Source of the DNA: Gammaproteobacteria bacterium
GTDB taxonomy: Bacteria; Pseudomonadota; Gammaproteobacteria; QNFN01
NCBI GenBank assembly: GCA_003645555.1
Contig: QNFN01000080.1
Location: 1 to 7,633, forward strand
Direction: 5' to 3'
Length of the DNA stretch: 7,633 bases
The notes beneath the pieces were generated by a model. That model was given only the letters and a program-made list of their open reading frames with translations. It was not told where the DNA came from and did no database searches. The translations under genes and the position numbers were made by a program. Shown here piece after piece: positions 1 through 5,468 of the stretch (position 1 is the first letter of the stretch; each line of letters begins with the position of its first letter).

Positions 1-1
1 C

Positions 2-487
2 GTGCTGATCGGTCACTCCGACGGCGGCTCCATCGCACTTGCCTATGCCGGCGGCACCGAGGCGCCCCCCTTGCGCGGCGTGGTGACCCTCGCCGCCCAT
101 GTCTTTTGCGAGGAGGTGAGCGTGCGGTCGATCGCCGCAGCGAAACAGGCTTACGAAGACGACGGTCTGCGCGACCGGTTGGCGCGCTTCCACGGCAGTA
201 ATGTCGACTGTGCCTTCTGGGGCTGGAACGGAGCCTGGCTCGCCCCCGCGTTCATGCAGTGGAACCTGGAGGAATACCTCCCTGGAATCCAGGTACCCGT
301 GCTGGCGATCCAAGGCAAGGACGATGAGTACGGCACCGAAGCCCAGGCCGATGCCATCGTCGCCGGTGCCGGAGCCAAGTCACTGCTACTGGAGAACTGC
401 GGACACTCTCCACAGCGCGATCGCGAGCAGGCCACGATCGAAGCCGTAGCGGGTTTCGTCCGCGAGGTGCTTGCCGACGGGAACTGA
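2..487 (+). CDS. alpha/beta hydrolase, 5'-truncated by the window edge
   Basis: This is the C-terminal 161 residues of a serine hydrolase of the alpha/beta-hydrolase fold. The reading frame is open to the left edge, and the first visible codon, GTG, is read as an internal Val, so the real start lies outside the window. The nucleophile elbow GHSDGG is at visible residues 4-9, with the candidate nucleophile at Ser6. The acid is probably in IQGKDDEYGT (Asp107 or Asp108), and the catalytic His is His135 in ENCGHSPQRD. A complete Ser-Asp-His triad is therefore present. The cap region (about residues 40-95) contains a Trp-rich patch, FWGWNGAW. Family members act on esters, amides, epoxides or C-C bonds, and the substrate cannot be read from this fragment. 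The gene ends with TGA at 485-487, 17 bp from the convergent STAS gene stop. The fold call is secure; the specificity is unknown. Confidence 0.9.
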   Translation: MLIGHSDGGSIALAYAGGTEAPPLRGVVTLAAHVFCEEVSVRSIAAAKQAYEDDGLRDRLARFHGSNVDCAFWGWNGAWLAPAFMQWNLEEYLPGIQVPVLAIQGKDDEYGTEAQADAIVAGAGAKSLLLENCGHSPQRDREQATIEAVAGFVREVLADGN

Positions 488-497
488 GCTACGGGCG

Positions 498-513
498 GGC
501 GGCTTCAGCCGCC
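498..513. terminator. GC-rich hairpin between convergent genes
   Basis: GGCGGC at 498-503 pairs perfectly with GCCGCC at 508-513 around the four-base loop TTCA. It lies 10 bp past the hydrolase stop and overlaps the last codons of the STAS gene, whose stop codon is in the loop. Its position between two convergent genes suits a bidirectional transcription barrier. Neither strand has a following T-tract, so intrinsic termination is uncertain; it may only be an mRNA 3'-end stabiliser or a chance GC palindrome. Confidence 0.3.
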
Positions 514-888
514 GGAGTGCTTCTCGATCTCTTTCGCCTGCATGTGATCGAGGTAGTCGTCGAGTTCGGCGACGCTGCTGAACACCGACAGGCTCGGCAA
601 GGCATCGATAATTTCGAAAACCTTGCGCACCGGTGGCTGCAGATTGACCATCATCACTTCGCCACTGATGCCCTTGACGGCTTTCTGCAGCTTGAAAATG
701 ATGCGCAGCCCAGCGCTGCTGATGTACTCCAGCCCGGCCATGTCGAAAACCAGGATCGCCGGTGGCGAACCAAGTACGTTGCCGACCGACTGCTCGAACT
801 GGGGCGCGGTGGTGGAGTCGAGCCGGCCACTGAGGGCGAGGCGCTGACCACCGTTGCGGACGCTGTCCTGATGCACCGAAAAGCTCAT
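505..888 (-). CDS. STAS-domain anti-sigma factor antagonist (SpoIIAA/RsbV-like)
   Basis: This 127-residue protein is close to the usual single-domain STAS size. It is predicted to be cytosolic, with no membrane segment or signal peptide. The core VFDMAGLEYISSAGLR (about residues 47-62) matches the phosphorylation loop of SpoIIAA/RsbV proteins. The phospho-acceptor is Ser57 or Ser58, more likely Ser58 directly before Ala-Gly. In this family the unphosphorylated form binds and sequesters an anti-sigma kinase or other partner; phosphorylation by an RsbW-type kinase releases it and a PP2C phosphatase resets it. Both enzyme activities are predicted in the fusion protein encoded 62 bp upstream on the same strand, so these two genes probably form one partner-switching module. 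The ATG at 886-888 is preceded by a good ribosome site, GAGGGA (893-898 on the complement). The output partner is not in the window. Confidence 0.92.
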   Translation of the reverse strand: MSFSVHQDSVRNGGQRLALSGRLDSTTAPQFEQSVGNVLGSPPAILVFDMAGLEYISSAGLRIIFKLQKAVKGISGEVMMVNLQPPVRKVFEIIDALPSLSVFSSVAELDDYLDHMQAKEIEKHSGG

Positions 889-950
889 GCTGTCCCTCGC
901 TGTGGGTTGCTAATTCCAGAAGTGTAGCATCGGCCCGGCACCCTGCCGTG

Positions 951-3326
951 TCAGCCGGACGGCCGTCGCTTGACGAACCGCAAAATGTTGCGCCCCTCCT
1001 CACGCCGATACTCGATCCGGTCGGCGAGACGCTTGCATAGCAGCACCCCCAGACCACCGATCGGACGCTCCTCAGGCGGCAGGTCGAGATCAGGTTCCGG
1101 TGCCTCTTCCAGTGGGTTGAAGGCGGGTCCGCTGTCACTGAACTGGAGCATGATCTCGTCAGGATCGAATCTCAGGACGATTTCTGCGGCGGCATCCGGT
1201 AGGTCGTGGTGCGCATGATGGATAACGTTTGCCAGCACCTCCTCGGCTGCCAACTGAAGCTCACCAGCCAGGTCGTCACCGATACCTGCCTCGCGCAATT
1301 CGCTCTCCAACCACACCTGGACGCCGGAGAGCTCCTCGGTACCGCCACGCATCTCGTAGACTTTCTCCACACGGCCAGACTCGGTACGGCGCAAGGCAAG
1401 CACAGTGATATCGTCGGCCTGTTCAGCTTCGCCGGCGAAGGCCTCGACCGCATCGACCACGCCCTTGACCAGTGCCGCTGATGAAGCAAACAACCCGCCT
1501 GGGAACGCCTCCAGGCGATCATCACCGAACAGCTCGAGTTCGATGTTGTTCGCCTCGGTGACACCGTCAGTGTAGAGCAGCAGGGTCTCCCCGGGATGCA
1601 GTTCCAAGCGCATTTCGCGGTAGGTCGCTTCCTCGAAAACACCGAGCATGGTACCAGGCGGCATGTCGATGTAGGCGGCCTGACCGTCACGACCGAAGCG
1701 CAGCGGCGCGTTGTGGCCGGCATTGGCGTAGACCACCTCCCCGGAGGCCGGATCGAGCACACCGCACAACGCGGTGACGAACATGCAGGCATCGTTGTCG
1801 CGACAGAGTTCCTGGTTGAGGCGGCCGAGCAATTCTGCCGGAGCCACCCCGTCCCGCCCGAGCAGGTTGGCCAGGGCCACGGTCTTGGCCATGAACAGCG
1901 CCGCCGCTGCGCCCTTGTCGGAGACATCGCCGACCATGAACAACAGCCGGCCATCGACGAGCGGGATCAGGTCGAACAGGTCACCACCCACCGCCTTGGC
2001 GGGAATCAGTGTCGCGGCGACATCACAACCGTCGGTGAGCCGGCCGTCTTCAGGCAGCCGTGGCAACATCGCCATCTGGATCTGACGGGCCGCCGACAAC
2101 TCGCCCTCGAGCCGCTGCTTGGCATCGAGTGTCGTCTTGAGTTCATCGACATAGTTGCCGATGTCGACCTGCATGCGGCGCAGTGCCTCGCCGAGGTCCC
2201 CGACTTCGTCGTGGGTGGTGATGGCCGGCACCTCGGCAGCGAGCGGGTCGTGACCGATCTCGCGAGCGGTGGTGGCCAACTGGCGTAAAGGCCCGGTGAT
2301 CCGCCGCGCCAGCGTCACTACAATCAACGCAACCAGAGCGAGATTGAGCGCGAACAGGGCTATTTCACGCAGCTCACTCGCCTCGATCGCCTCGAGAAGC
2401 AGCGCCTCCTCGACGATCACTGCGACCGACCAGCCAGTCAGTGCCAGCGGTCGGAAATGGATCCACTGGCGGGTCTCCCGGTCGATCCCGATCAGGGTCG
2501 CGGTCCCCTGCTCACCCTGCATCATCCGCTCCGCGAGCACCCTGACATCCTCGCGTCCACGCTGCGCTGCATACTCGGCCAGGGGCACGGTATAGACACC
2601 CGTCACATCCCGCGACAGTTCTTCATGGAGTGTCTCGACCGTGATGACACGCCCCTCGCGGGAGAGGATCAGAACTCTGACGTCGTCCCCGAACTCCTTG
2701 CTTTTCGCCTTGATCCGCGACCGCTGGCTGCCCAGGGCGACATCGGCAGTGACCACGGCAAGCAGGCGTAGACCGCCGTCGTTATCCTCGTAGACCGGGA
2801 TCGAGAACGTGACCATGTCGATGCCGCTGAGGTCGGCGTCGAGGTAAGGTTCGGACCAAGTGGCCTTGCCGGTCAGTGCCGGCACGCGGTACCAGGGCTT
2901 GTTACGGAATCCCGGATCTTGGGCCACCACGTCCATGTACTGCAGCCCACCGTCGTCCGAGCGGTACATGTAGGCCGCGAAGTCGGTGCCGGCAACAAAG
3001 GCCTCTGGTGCATAAGCGATGGCGGCTCCGTAGATCGCCGGGTCGGCCATGATCAGCGAACGCAGCAGCGCGCGTGACTGGTCGGGATCGGGGCGGACAT
3101 GCCTGACCACGGAACCGAGGGTCCGCGTCGCCTGCTCGATGCCGCGCATCAGTCCAGAGATGTCATTGACCAGCGCGCGCGCGGCGAGCTCGGCCGTCTG
3201 ACCGGCATCACGTTCCAGATTCTGGCGGTTTTCGGCGAAACGGACGTAGAAAATCACCACGCTGACGATCAGCGTGGCACCCAGAACCCAGGTGATCAGG
3301 CGGGTCGTCAGGCTGCGTATTCGCAT
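951..3326 (-). CDS. Membrane sensor with HAMP, PP2C (SpoIIE) phosphatase and RsbW-like kinase domains
   Basis: This 791-residue protein, numbered from the ATG at 3324-3326, has five parts. Transmembrane helix 1 is at about 9-28. A periplasmic dCache/PDC-like sensor spans about 30-318 and includes DPGFRNKPWYRVPALTGK. Transmembrane helix 2 is at about 321-340, followed by HAMP at about 341-393 and a coiled linker to about 418. The SpoIIE/PP2C phosphatase (about 420-648) has its metal-binding acids visible in GGDLFD (Asp449), GDVSDKG (Asp467, Asp470), YTDGVTEA (Asp587) and QADDIT (Asp638/Asp639). The C-terminal GHKL ATPase has an N-box, AAEEVLANVIHHAH (Glu696, Asn700), DSGPAFNP (Asp731) and GGLGVLLCKRLAD (from 757). 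It should both dephosphorylate and phosphorylate the adjacent STAS protein, with the balance set by the sensor. REC-linked relatives such as HsbR and CrsR share the PP2C-kinase pairing. An in-frame TTG at 3333-3335 would add three residues; the ATG is preferred although neither start has a well-spaced ribosome site. The gene starts 30 bp after the transhydrogenase stop. Confidence 0.93.
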   Translation of the reverse strand: MRIRSLTTRLITWVLGATLIVSVVIFYVRFAENRQNLERDAGQTAELAARALVNDISGLMRGIEQATRTLGSVVRHVRPDPDQSRALLRSLIMADPAIYGAAIAYAPEAFVAGTDFAAYMYRSDDGGLQYMDVVAQDPGFRNKPWYRVPALTGKATWSEPYLDADLSGIDMVTFSIPVYEDNDGGLRLLAVVTADVALGSQRSRIKAKSKEFGDDVRVLILSREGRVITVETLHEELSRDVTGVYTVPLAEYAAQRGREDVRVLAERMMQGEQGTATLIGIDRETRQWIHFRPLALTGWSVAVIVEEALLLEAIEASELREIALFALNLALVALIVVTLARRITGPLRQLATTAREIGHDPLAAEVPAITTHDEVGDLGEALRRMQVDIGNYVDELKTTLDAKQRLEGELSAARQIQMAMLPRLPEDGRLTDGCDVAATLIPAKAVGGDLFDLIPLVDGRLLFMVGDVSDKGAAAALFMAKTVALANLLGRDGVAPAELLGRLNQELCRDNDACMFVTALCGVLDPASGEVVYANAGHNAPLRFGRDGQAAYIDMPPGTMLGVFEEATYREMRLELHPGETLLLYTDGVTEANNIELELFGDDRLEAFPGGLFASSAALVKGVVDAVEAFAGEAEQADDITVLALRRTESGRVEKVYEMRGGTEELSGVQVWLESELREAGIGDDLAGELQLAAEEVLANVIHHAHHDLPDAAAEIVLRFDPDEIMLQFSDSGPAFNPLEEAPEPDLDLPPEERPIGGLGVLLCKRLADRIEYRREEGRNILRFVKRRPSG

Positions 3327-3356
3327 CTTCCCCAATCCGTGAGGTGCAGCGGTGGA

Positions 3357-4631
3357 CTACCAGATCACCATGGCATCACGGAAGGTAGCTTCGAGGTCGG
3401 CGATATCAACAGGTACCGGTGTATTAATCAGCAGCCGCTGCTGCTCATGACACCCTTGTGCAAGGCCCGGAACGTCCTCATCGCTGAATCCAAGCGCGGC
3501 GAGGCCATTCGGAATCTCCAATTGCTGCATGATGTCGGCGACGCACTCAGCGACCGCGGCACCCGCCTCGTCGACCGAGATCGACGCCGGATCACCACCG
3601 AGCAGGCCAAAGGCGGCGCGGGTCTTCTCGCCGGCACGGCCACCGATGAAGCGGAAGCTGGCCGGCGTGCCGAGCGCCACCGACATGCCGTGCGGTACCT
3701 GCACCTTGCCGTCCGGAAAACCGTCTGGAACAAACTCTTTGACCATGCCGGCAATCGGATAGCTCATGGCGTGCGGCAGATGGACGCCGGCGTTGCCGAA
3801 GCCCATGCCGGCAAACGTGGCGGCCAGCATCAACTGGCTGCGTGCTTCGACATCGCTGCCGTCGCGGTAGGCACGCGGCAGGTATCGCGCGCCGATCTCG
3901 ATGGCACGGCCAGCCCACATGTCAGACACTGGATTGGCCCCGACATAGGGTGGACGCAGGGACGGGTTCTCCGGCATCGGTCGCTGATCGTACGGCAGGC
4001 TGGTATAGGACTCGAGCGCGTGGCAGAGGATGTCCATGCCGCAGGCCGCGGTCACCGCCGGTGGCATGGTCATGGTCAACTCGGGGTCGACAACGGCGAG
4101 CCGTGGGCGCAGCAGGCGATGCGAAATACCGGCCTTGAGTTCGAGGTCGAGCAGGTCGAGAACCGCGACCGAGGTGGTCTCGCTACCGGTGCCGGCGGTG
4201 GTCGGAATGGCAATCAAGGGCTTCAGTGGCCCCGGAACCGGCATGCCGCCACCGATCGGTTTGTTGACGTAGGCGAGGATCGGTTCCGGGTAGGTGGTAT
4301 AGAGATTGACCGCCTTGGCGGTATCGATCACCGAGCCACCACCGATGGCGACGATGCCATCGAACTCGAGGTTGCGGGCGAAGCCGATGGCCTGCAGCCA
4401 GGAGCGGTCGGTCGGCTCGCACAACACGTCGGCATAGACCGTCGGCTCGATACCCTGCTCACGGATTGCCTCCAGTGCCCGGTCGAGCAGACCGAGGGCC
4501 ACGAGATGTGGATCGGTCATCACCAGCACCCGCGAGATGCCGAGCGCCTTCAGATCCCAGCCAAGTTCAGCAATGACACCCCAGCCGAACTTGAGCGGCA
4601 CCGTCTCCATGGTGAAGGCGTTGTTGTTCAT
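3357..4631 (-). CDS. hydroxyacid-oxoacid transhydrogenase (HOT; iron-containing alcohol dehydrogenase family)
   Basis: This 424-residue protein resembles human ADHFE1/HOT throughout, from memory of that sequence. HOT enzymes couple oxidation of 4-hydroxybutyrate to succinic semialdehyde with reduction of 2-oxoglutarate to D-2-hydroxyglutarate, using tightly bound nicotinamide cofactor. The cofactor-binding GGGS is at 97-100, and IPTTAGTGSETT at about 142-153. The likely metal ligands are Asp200 and His204 (GMDILCHALESYTS), His287 (HAMSYP) and His313 (VPHGMS). HOT-like features include Tyr291, where classical FucO-type enzymes have His, and a longer His287-His313 spacing (26 residues against 14 in FucO). 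PYVGANPVSDMWA also matches HOT. The ATG at 4629-4631 is chosen because NNNAFTMET begins the conserved region. An upstream ATG at 4728-4730 would add 33 Arg-rich residues and leave out the candidate promoter. It is probably the first gene of an operon with the sensor gene 30 bp downstream. The family call is firm; the exact substrate is inferred. Confidence 0.9.
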   Translation of the reverse strand: MNNNAFTMETVPLKFGWGVIAELGWDLKALGISRVLVMTDPHLVALGLLDRALEAIREQGIEPTVYADVLCEPTDRSWLQAIGFARNLEFDGIVAIGGGSVIDTAKAVNLYTTYPEPILAYVNKPIGGGMPVPGPLKPLIAIPTTAGTGSETTSVAVLDLLDLELKAGISHRLLRPRLAVVDPELTMTMPPAVTAACGMDILCHALESYTSLPYDQRPMPENPSLRPPYVGANPVSDMWAGRAIEIGARYLPRAYRDGSDVEARSQLMLAATFAGMGFGNAGVHLPHAMSYPIAGMVKEFVPDGFPDGKVQVPHGMSVALGTPASFRFIGGRAGEKTRAAFGLLGGDPASISVDEAGAAVAECVADIMQQLEIPNGLAALGFSDEDVPGLAQGCHEQQRLLINTPVPVDIADLEATFRDAMVIW

Positions 4632-4664
4632 ATATCTCTGCTCACTACCTGGATGATACGGCTC

Positions 4665-4693
4665 AGCATATCGACGCCCCCACAACCTGTCGA
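4665..4693 (-). promoter_or_regulatory. Candidate sigma-70 promoter for the HOT/partner-switch operon
   Basis: On the minus strand, TCGACA (4688-4693; 5 of 6 matches to TTGACA) and TATGCT (4665-4670; 4 of 6 matches to TATAAT) are separated by exactly 17 bp. Transcription would begin near 4658, giving a leader of about 27 nt before the ATG at 4631. This supports the shorter HOT start. It was found by eye only; the -10 box is imperfect. Confidence 0.4.
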
Positions 4694-4748
4694 CCGTCGC
4701 TGGCCGCTGCCGACGACGGCGGGTTAGCATGGCGTTTTAGGCGGCAAC

Positions 4749-4754
4749 AGGAGG
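4749..4754 (+). promoter_or_regulatory. Strong ribosome binding site that fixes a GTG start
   Basis: AGGAGG, a full Shine-Dalgarno match, lies five bases upstream of GTG at 4760-4762. It is the clearest ribosome site in the window and decides the GTG start of the thioesterase gene. Confidence 0.85.
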
Positions 4755-4759
4755 GTCCG

Positions 4760-5200
4760 GTGGCATCACGTATCACCCCGGAGGAGTTTGAGCAGATCGC
4801 ACGGGACAAGGTGCCGTTCATGGGCCAGCTCGGCAGTCGCGTCGAGCAACTCGGTGACGGCACGGTCCGCGTCAGGTTGCCGTTTCACGAGGACTTCCTG
4901 CGCCCGGGCGGTACGGTCCAGGGTCCGGTACTGATGGGACTCGCCGACCTGGCGCTGTACGCCATCGTGTTGAGCCTGATCGGCCCGGTCGAGCTCGCGG
5001 TGACCACCAACCTCAACTGCAATTTCCTGCGCCGGCCGCTGCCGGGAGACATCATCGCCGAAGGGCGCATCCTCAAGCTCGGCAAGCGGCTCGCTGTCGG
5101 CGAGGTGTCCCTCTACAGTGACGGCGACCCGGAAATGGTCGCTCACGTCACCGCCACCTACTCCATTCCGCCTGATCACGCCGAGCCGCTCGAAGAGTGA
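4760..5200 (+). CDS. PaaI-like hotdog-fold thioesterase
   Basis: This 146-residue protein is a single hotdog domain of the PaaI/YbgC-like acyl-CoA thioesterase group, predicted to be cytosolic. The long helix and active-site segment reads GGTVQGPVLMGLADLALYA (about residues 50-68). Asp63 in GLAD occupies the usual catalytic acid position. Gln54 stands where many PaaI proteins have His (HGG replaced by QGP), a substitution seen in part of the family. TTNLNCNFLRRPLPGDIIAE (81-100) is the typical second half, with the Asn-rich strand and the R-P-L-P-G-D turn. Such enzymes hydrolyse acyl- or aryl-CoA thioesters; the substrate here is not predictable. The gene diverges from HOT with about 128 bp between starts, so the two may share regulation, though I see no clear promoter on this strand. 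A strong hairpin begins 4 bp after its stop. The family is well supported; the specificity is not. Confidence 0.9.
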   Translation: MASRITPEEFEQIARDKVPFMGQLGSRVEQLGDGTVRVRLPFHEDFLRPGGTVQGPVLMGLADLALYAIVLSLIGPVELAVTTNLNCNFLRRPLPGDIIAEGRILKLGKRLAVGEVSLYSDGDPEMVAHVTATYSIPPDHAEPLEE

Positions 5201-5204
5201 GGAC

Positions 5205-5240
5205 GCGCCGGTTGCGATACAGCCAAGCTGCAACCGGTGC
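5205..5240. repeat. 12-bp hairpin just after the thioesterase gene
   Basis: The arms 5205-5216 and 5229-5240 pair over 12 positions, with two G-T wobbles and an uninterrupted 8-bp core (CCGGTTGC with GCAACCGG), around a 12-base loop. It starts 4 bp after the thioesterase stop, so it may act as a terminator or 3'-end stabiliser. There is no T-tract after it. It leads directly into the repeat region and may be part of a REP-like element. Confidence 0.55.
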
Positions 5241-5289
5241 CGATTGCACCCGGGAGACGCTCCTACGGGCAAACGAAGCCCCTACCTAT

Positions 5290-5336
5290 GTAGGAGCGGC
5301 GCCTTTATGCCCGCCGGGGTATCGCCGCGATGAGCC
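5290..5336 (+). repeat. 47-bp conserved repeat core, copy 1
   Basis: This core begins GTAGGAGCGGCGCC and ends CGCCGCGATGAGCC. It differs from copy 2 (5398-5444) at only four of 47 positions and is the best-conserved part of the 108-bp unit. It contains the internally complementary CGGCG and CGCCG segments, so each copy may fold into a hairpin. Confidence 0.85.
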
Positions 5337-5397
5337 CTCGCAACCGCCAATCGGGCCGAGGGCGGCCCTCCTACAGCACGACGGAGCCCTCGCCCGT

Positions 5398-5444
5398 GCA
5401 GGAGCGGCGCCTTCATGCCCGCCGGGGTGCCGCCGCGATGAGCC
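5398..5444 (+). repeat. 47-bp conserved repeat core, copy 2
   Basis: This is the second copy of the core at 5290-5336, in the same orientation and with four substitutions. It ends 24 bp before the ATG of the AmpG-like gene, so it would be transcribed in that gene's leader if the promoter lies further upstream. Confidence 0.85.
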
Positions 5445-5468
5445 TGTGCGACACACGGGTACGCAACG

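Larger units (their letters stand above)
5258..5444. repeat. Degenerate tandem dimer with a 108-bp period (REP-like)
   Basis: The segment 5258-5336 aligns without gaps to 5366-5444 at an offset of 108 bp, with about 16 mismatches in 79 positions by hand count. Each unit holds a divergent pair of GTAGGAG-type motifs. In the first unit one reads leftward from 5266 and one rightward from 5290; in the second unit one reads leftward from 5374 and one rightward from 5398 (as GCAGGAG). The two 5' ends are 24 bp apart in both units. Between and around the motifs the sequence is more divergent. The stretch 5201-5468 shows no convincing gene. The layout resembles dispersed REP/BIME-type intergenic elements of gammaproteobacteria. 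Confidence 0.75.

Noticed and set aside
386..1138. Minus-strand open frame of 250 codons overlapping the STAS gene in another frame
   Set aside because: It overlaps the well-supported STAS and sensor genes and the hydrolase end, and its low-complexity Arg/Gly/Ala composition matches a frame shadow.
1596..2288. Plus-strand open frame of 230 codons opposite the PP2C domain
   Set aside because: It is antisense to conserved catalytic motifs of the phosphatase, with no domain of its own.
3099..4727. Long plus-strand open frame of 542 codons antisense to the HOT gene and the start of the sensor gene
   Set aside because: It is rich in Arg, His and Gly with no recognisable domain, and it lies opposite two genes with clear family motifs. 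Long antisense frames are expected in GC-rich DNA.
4632..4730. 33-residue Arg-rich N-terminal extension of the HOT protein from an upstream ATG
   Set aside because: It resembles a mitochondrial presequence superficially, but the conserved region begins at the internal ATG at 4631 and the candidate promoter lies inside the extension.
4766..5272. Minus-strand open frame of 168 codons opposite the thioesterase
   Set aside because: The plus-strand gene has a strong ribosome site and hotdog motifs; this frame has neither a ribosome site nor a known domain.
5290..5444. Possible CRISPR array from the two 47-bp repeats
   Set aside because: There are only two copies, the intervening sequence is itself partly repeated, and no cas genes are present; a REP-like duplication explains it better.
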